From assembly GCF_030272615.1 (NCBI RefSeq), contig NC_081412.1, positions 666,048,352-666,112,351 on the forward strand: a DNA stretch of 64,000 nucleotides, read 5' to 3'. The notes under the pieces were generated by a model. It was not told where the DNA came from and ran no database searches. It saw nothing but the letters and a program-made list of their open reading frames with translations. This DNA comes from Cryptomeria japonica. Taxonomy: Eukaryota; Streptophyta; Pinopsida; Cupressales; Cupressaceae. Both the position numbers and the translations under genes were made by a program. The first letter of the stretch is position 1. The number at the start of each line of letters is the position of its first letter. Shown here piece after piece: positions 60,054 to 64,000 of the stretch.

Positions 60054-61247
60054 TTTATTTTAAAGTTGAGTCAATGAATCCTTAAAATGTTTAGTGATTT
60101 TGAATAATGTAATGGAATGAGATTATCGGCATGTGGTTAACTTAGTGATGCTTAATACATGTTAATAAGTGTTGCTTAGTAGCAACAATAGGGAACCCAT
60201 AGAGGATTGTTGTGAGATGTGATTAAGTCTTTCGCTAAACATTGTTTTGATTCATCTATGTTATGTAATGAATTTACTTAGTGTTGTATTGAGTTAAAAG
60301 ATGGGTGGTGTATTATGTTTCCTTTAAAAAAATTAAATTAAAATTCTATGTGTTTTGGTAATTAGTTGTTTTTCTTTTAAGGTTCCCTGGTGGGGTGCTA
60401 CACTTTCTTTGTGCCAACATGACTCGTAGTAAGCATAGTCTTACTATACCAAGAAGTCATGTCTCTTCTTCTCTCTCTTCTCTTCATGTGTTTCTCCTTT
60501 TATCTTGATATTAGATTGATAATATCCTAATTCCTTGGGGGCTTGGTGTTTCTTGTCCCTTTAATATCTTGATGAAAATCTTGCAATGATATTCTATACT
60601 TTACCAAGAGTATGAGAATAAGTCAATACTCTCACTAAAGTGGAGACTAAATGTAGTGTCATAAATTGTATTTGCATAAAATTTCATACTCACTTGGGCC
60701 TCACTTTGGTGTTTTTGCCTTCTATGCCCTGATTTTGCTTGATTCTTCTAATGTACTAGTGCCAAATTTGTGATTCTCATCTCCTGCCTTGCTTTTTAGA
60801 ACTTTGTTAAGCTTAGATGGGCTGGTAAAGGATGCCTAGCACCCTTGACCTCCTGGTCACAGACACCTAGTGCCCTTGTCCAGACCAAAAGGGCCTACTT
60901 TTTAACCCTTTAATAGTTGATTTTTTTTGGGTGGGAACCTATTTCCCGTGTTAGCCTTATTCCTTATTTTCAATACATGTCATAAGGATAGGTTTAAAAG
61001 AAATTTGTATCCTCTTATTTTAAACATCTCTCAATTTCATTCCCTCAAGAGCAATTCAAATTTAAATGAGTAAGCAAACAAGCATCATTAGAGAAGTAAA
61101 AATGAAGTCAAGTATTTAGACTTCAAGTATTCAAGATGGCATCCACGATTAAGTTCTTGTGAAGAGATCCATGACTTCAGACATGACAACATCAATCTTT
61201 CCATGAAGACTTCAATACAAACAAGATTCATAAAGGTATAACATTTT
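60054..61247. other. no gene seen
   Basis: AT-rich intergenic DNA. No ORF, RNA gene or repeat boundary recognised. Confidence 0.6.
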
Positions 61248-61620
61248 TGTTGAACACGCCTCAGAACTAAGAGGGGGGTGAATCAATCTAGACCTACCAC
61301 ATAAACTTTATTACTTAATTCATAATCTCTTTAACCATATTCTTATCAGGAGCAACAAAATGTTTAACAATGAAACGCCATGCACAAGAGAAAACCATAT
61401 TTACATGGAAAAATCTAATAGGGAAAAACCACAATGAGAGTCAACAAACAATATGAATGATTACAATATAGTCTTTGGATCATTGTGAAGCAAGTGCATT
61501 GCTCCTTGAAGGACTTGTAGGCCAAAGTGCACTACCCTAGGGTAAGATATAATTCTTACAATCTAAACATCACTTCTTCAAAGAAATATGCAATGAATAT
61601 ATGAATCATGAATAAATAGG
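61248..61620 (-). repeat. 3' part of an LTR of the C-tract group
   Basis: The minus strand ends ...TTCACCCCCCTCTTAGTTC to GTGTTCAACA (on + TGTTGAACACGCC at 61248), with the upstream TGTGGTTTTTCCC motif at about 61422-61434. No primer site adjoins. The 5' end of the LTR was not found. Confidence 0.5.
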
Positions 61621-62821
61621 CCTTCAAAAATAATGCCTCTAAAACTCTCTAGGTATGAATTTGTCTTTGAACCTTTGTCTCAAACAAACAACTCCACAAT
61701 AATAATCACATACTAACTTTGTCAAAACTGACTTATTAAAATTATATAATCATGTAGGTGCAACACATATATTGATCCACACACTCATCTACTCACTCAC
61801 ATTTCTTCAACAATGTCAATTTGATTTTCTATGTATACCATTTTTCATAGCAAACATCAAGTAGATCGGCCAAAACAAAGGAAAAGCATAGGTCCTATCA
61901 TTTCGGCAACCAAAACATAACTATAGTTAGAGTGGTCCAATATAGGATATAGAGAGGACCTATAACATCGTATCACTTCTTTCTAAGTAGGTAGGAACAA
62001 TTCACTAGCATTCATTCTCCAAAGGTCTGCAACAAGGTGACGTGTAGATAAATTGAAAAGCATGCCACAAGTCAACCCAAAACATATCTTCTAGATTAAA
62101 AATATCAATCTGTATCCCCACATACAAAGGTAGGACCCAATATCAATGCAACACAAACTTCTAATCAGGTGGAGACACCCAAGGATTCATCACAAGCAAA
62201 AGAACAACACCTGTCTCAAACAAACAACATCATAAACATCCAAAAAATTCCCAAATCCTTCCTTTACTTTTCCATATAAATATCATAATGGCACAACGTA
62301 ATTGATACCAAATACTTCATTTTAGAGAGCCAATCAAACATAAAATACAATATCATTACTTGTAGACCACATCATTGTCTAATAATTGAACTGAGACATA
62401 TTATAGACATTGTAAACATGTCCTCCAATCCATAGCATATTAATGCAAAGAAATGTGGACCATTTCTCAAACCACTTCTAATAGAGAACCAGACTGTCAA
62501 CTAACAATTATTATAAATAATATTAGCAACAACACCAATGACCTAAAAAGATAGGAGTGCAGTGTGCATAGAGAATAAACATTATATTCAAGTCCTCAAG
62601 ACCATGTCTCCAAATGTGAAGGAATGTGGACCATTCTTTCAAACATACATCAATACATACTTCTATACAAACTTGCTCCATCAAGTGTTCATCACCTTCT
62701 CATTCAGTACAAAATCCTAATTATATTGGCATGCATCTAATCCCCATCATAATATCTCAACCCATTTTAATATCAACATACCATCACTTCCATCAAAATT
62801 ACCAATATTATCTATACTATT
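61621..62821. other. repeat-like AT-rich DNA, no gene seen
   Basis: May be the rest of the LTR to the left, but no end could be fixed. Duplicated phrases occur (ACAATAT/CATCATTG, AATGTGGACCATT at 62452 and 62625). Confidence 0.4.
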
Positions 62822-64000
62822 AGAATCAGAGATCACTGAAAGGGGGGGTGAATCAGTGATCTATCGGAAGTTAAAACCACAAACTTATTCTTTATTCACT
62901 GGTTAGCAATGTGTAGCAGAAAAGAACATAAACATACAACAAATAATGCACAAATCCACAACACTAGAATTTTTATGTGGAAACCCGTAAAGAGAAAAAT
63001 CATGGTGGGGCTGGAACCCACAATATTCATATACTATGGCTAGGAGTACATAAATATTACATAAATGGGGAATGCACTTGCATTCAGGCTCACTTCCTAG
63101 AGCTTACTACTCAATTACAATTTCCCTGAAAGCTACAACCTTCAGGGAAGTCTCACTGACTTACAATTTGATTACAATGAGAAAATACAATGAAATGAAC
63201 TCTCAATTATCATCTGACTATGCAAGAATGAGTTATGGTTAAGCACTGAATCTCTGATTGTCTTTGCTTTGTTGAATATCAGTTTTTGTCTCAGTCATAT
63301 ATCGGTTGGTCTGAAAGAAAAATGTGCACGTGAAACTGCACTCAATCGTACCAAAATGGATCATCACACTATTAACACATCGAAAATCAATCGCCAAAAT
63401 GATCTTATATATCTGGTCTTAACAAAAAAGCAATCTCCTGCAAGTCGGCTTCAAGAAGTGTAACGTGTAGCTCCAAGTCGGCTTCAATCTCAAACACAAC
63501 ATAGCACCAGATTAAAATATTATAATCACACACTTCCTAAAGGTCTTCTCAATCACCGAGATCACAAAAACAATCACCAAAAACACCGCAATCATCGGAA
63601 ATCATTCCAGATCAAAACATTACTGAAATACCATGTTTTATCAGTTAACTGCCTATCGGTTACCACCATCTTCCGAATAAGATGAATCACGACTGCCATA
63701 TCAAATCATCAAGAAGAGTTACCATCAATGACAACCCTAGACCAATATGCAACTATCAGAAGCCAGCTGAAATCACCGAATGAGTGCCAATTGCCAACAT
63801 ATACAACCAACTTAGTGCAGACATTAGAAACCAATGAGGTGGACATCCACAAACCATCTTGAACCAATATCCAATTTTTCTTCACACCAACTTCTTCATA
63901 CCAACAAAGAAAATCATGACACCAATAGAAAAATAGTGGCCATGAAAAATAATAGCCAATGTAGTCTCATCATCACATCCTTAACAATTGCAAAAATAAT
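62822..64000 (-). repeat. LTR of the C-tract group, continues beyond the window
   Basis: Reverse complement shares GTGGGTT-CA-CCCACC, CCATAGTATA, GTGCATTCCCC and GTGAGCCT blocks with 51950-52170, and has a 7-base G run at 62842-62848. Repeated words near 63435-63495 (AAGTCGGCTTCAA twice). Confidence 0.65.

Overview
This window is nuclear DNA of a land plant with a large, repeat-swollen genome. Intron and transposon structure suggests a gymnosperm such as a conifer, but the sequence does not name a species. There is one recognisable host gene. Seven exons on the + strand (3923-43901) spell in one continuous frame the last 381 residues of dihydrofolate synthetase (Mur-ligase/FolC family). The ATP-binding N-terminal exons lie to the left, outside the window. 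One of its introns is 34,010 bp long (8435-42444) and is filled with nested transposable elements.

Layout. 1-3489: minus-strand Ty3/gypsy element (protease and gag fragments, tRNA-Asp-type primer site, short LTR) in the intron upstream of the first visible exon. 3923-8434: four exons, with a probable LTR fragment in one intron. 8435-42444: the giant intron. It holds, in order: a decayed minus-strand ORF of unknown family (9861-11157) split by a young, nearly complete chromovirus (11195-18834, TSD ATCTT); degenerate tandem repeats; a small terminal-inverted-repeat transposon (20465-21007); a decayed + strand ORF split by a 4.55-kb solo LTR (22215-26766, TSD GGTAG); and a second solo LTR of the same terminal family (29147-39588, TSD GTACC). 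That second solo LTR contains a Ty1/copia element (32640-39073, TSD AAAGG), which itself contains a 952-bp terminal-inverted-repeat transposon (34368-35319, TSD CTTACAAT). 42445-43901: the last three exons.

43902-64000: intergenic repeats. These include a truncated copia element with gag and 5' LTR (47852-51124, minus) and several LTRs of a group sharing a C-tract near the 3' end. One of these belongs to a complete LTR element (52373-60053, TSD TTTAT) that has a four-zinc-knuckle gag but no visible pol. In place of pol it has a roughly 1,100-codon decayed ORF with a Lys/Glu-rich coiled coil.

The most unusual signals are in the two solo LTRs. The first has 16 copies of a strong hairpin (TTCGCTC...GACCCTT..AAAGGGTC..GAGCGAA). 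Apart from one pair, every spacing is 166-168 or 175-177 bp, two classes one helical turn apart. The second LTR has, in its own 5' half, six copies of a different palindrome (GTTCTAGGCTAGAAC) at 22, 22, 22, 42 and 41 bp. The two LTRs appear to share only their first ~50 bp and last ~500 bp. Most stop codons that break the mobile-element frames can be explained by C-to-T (or complementary G-to-A) changes, as expected for methylated, silenced DNA.
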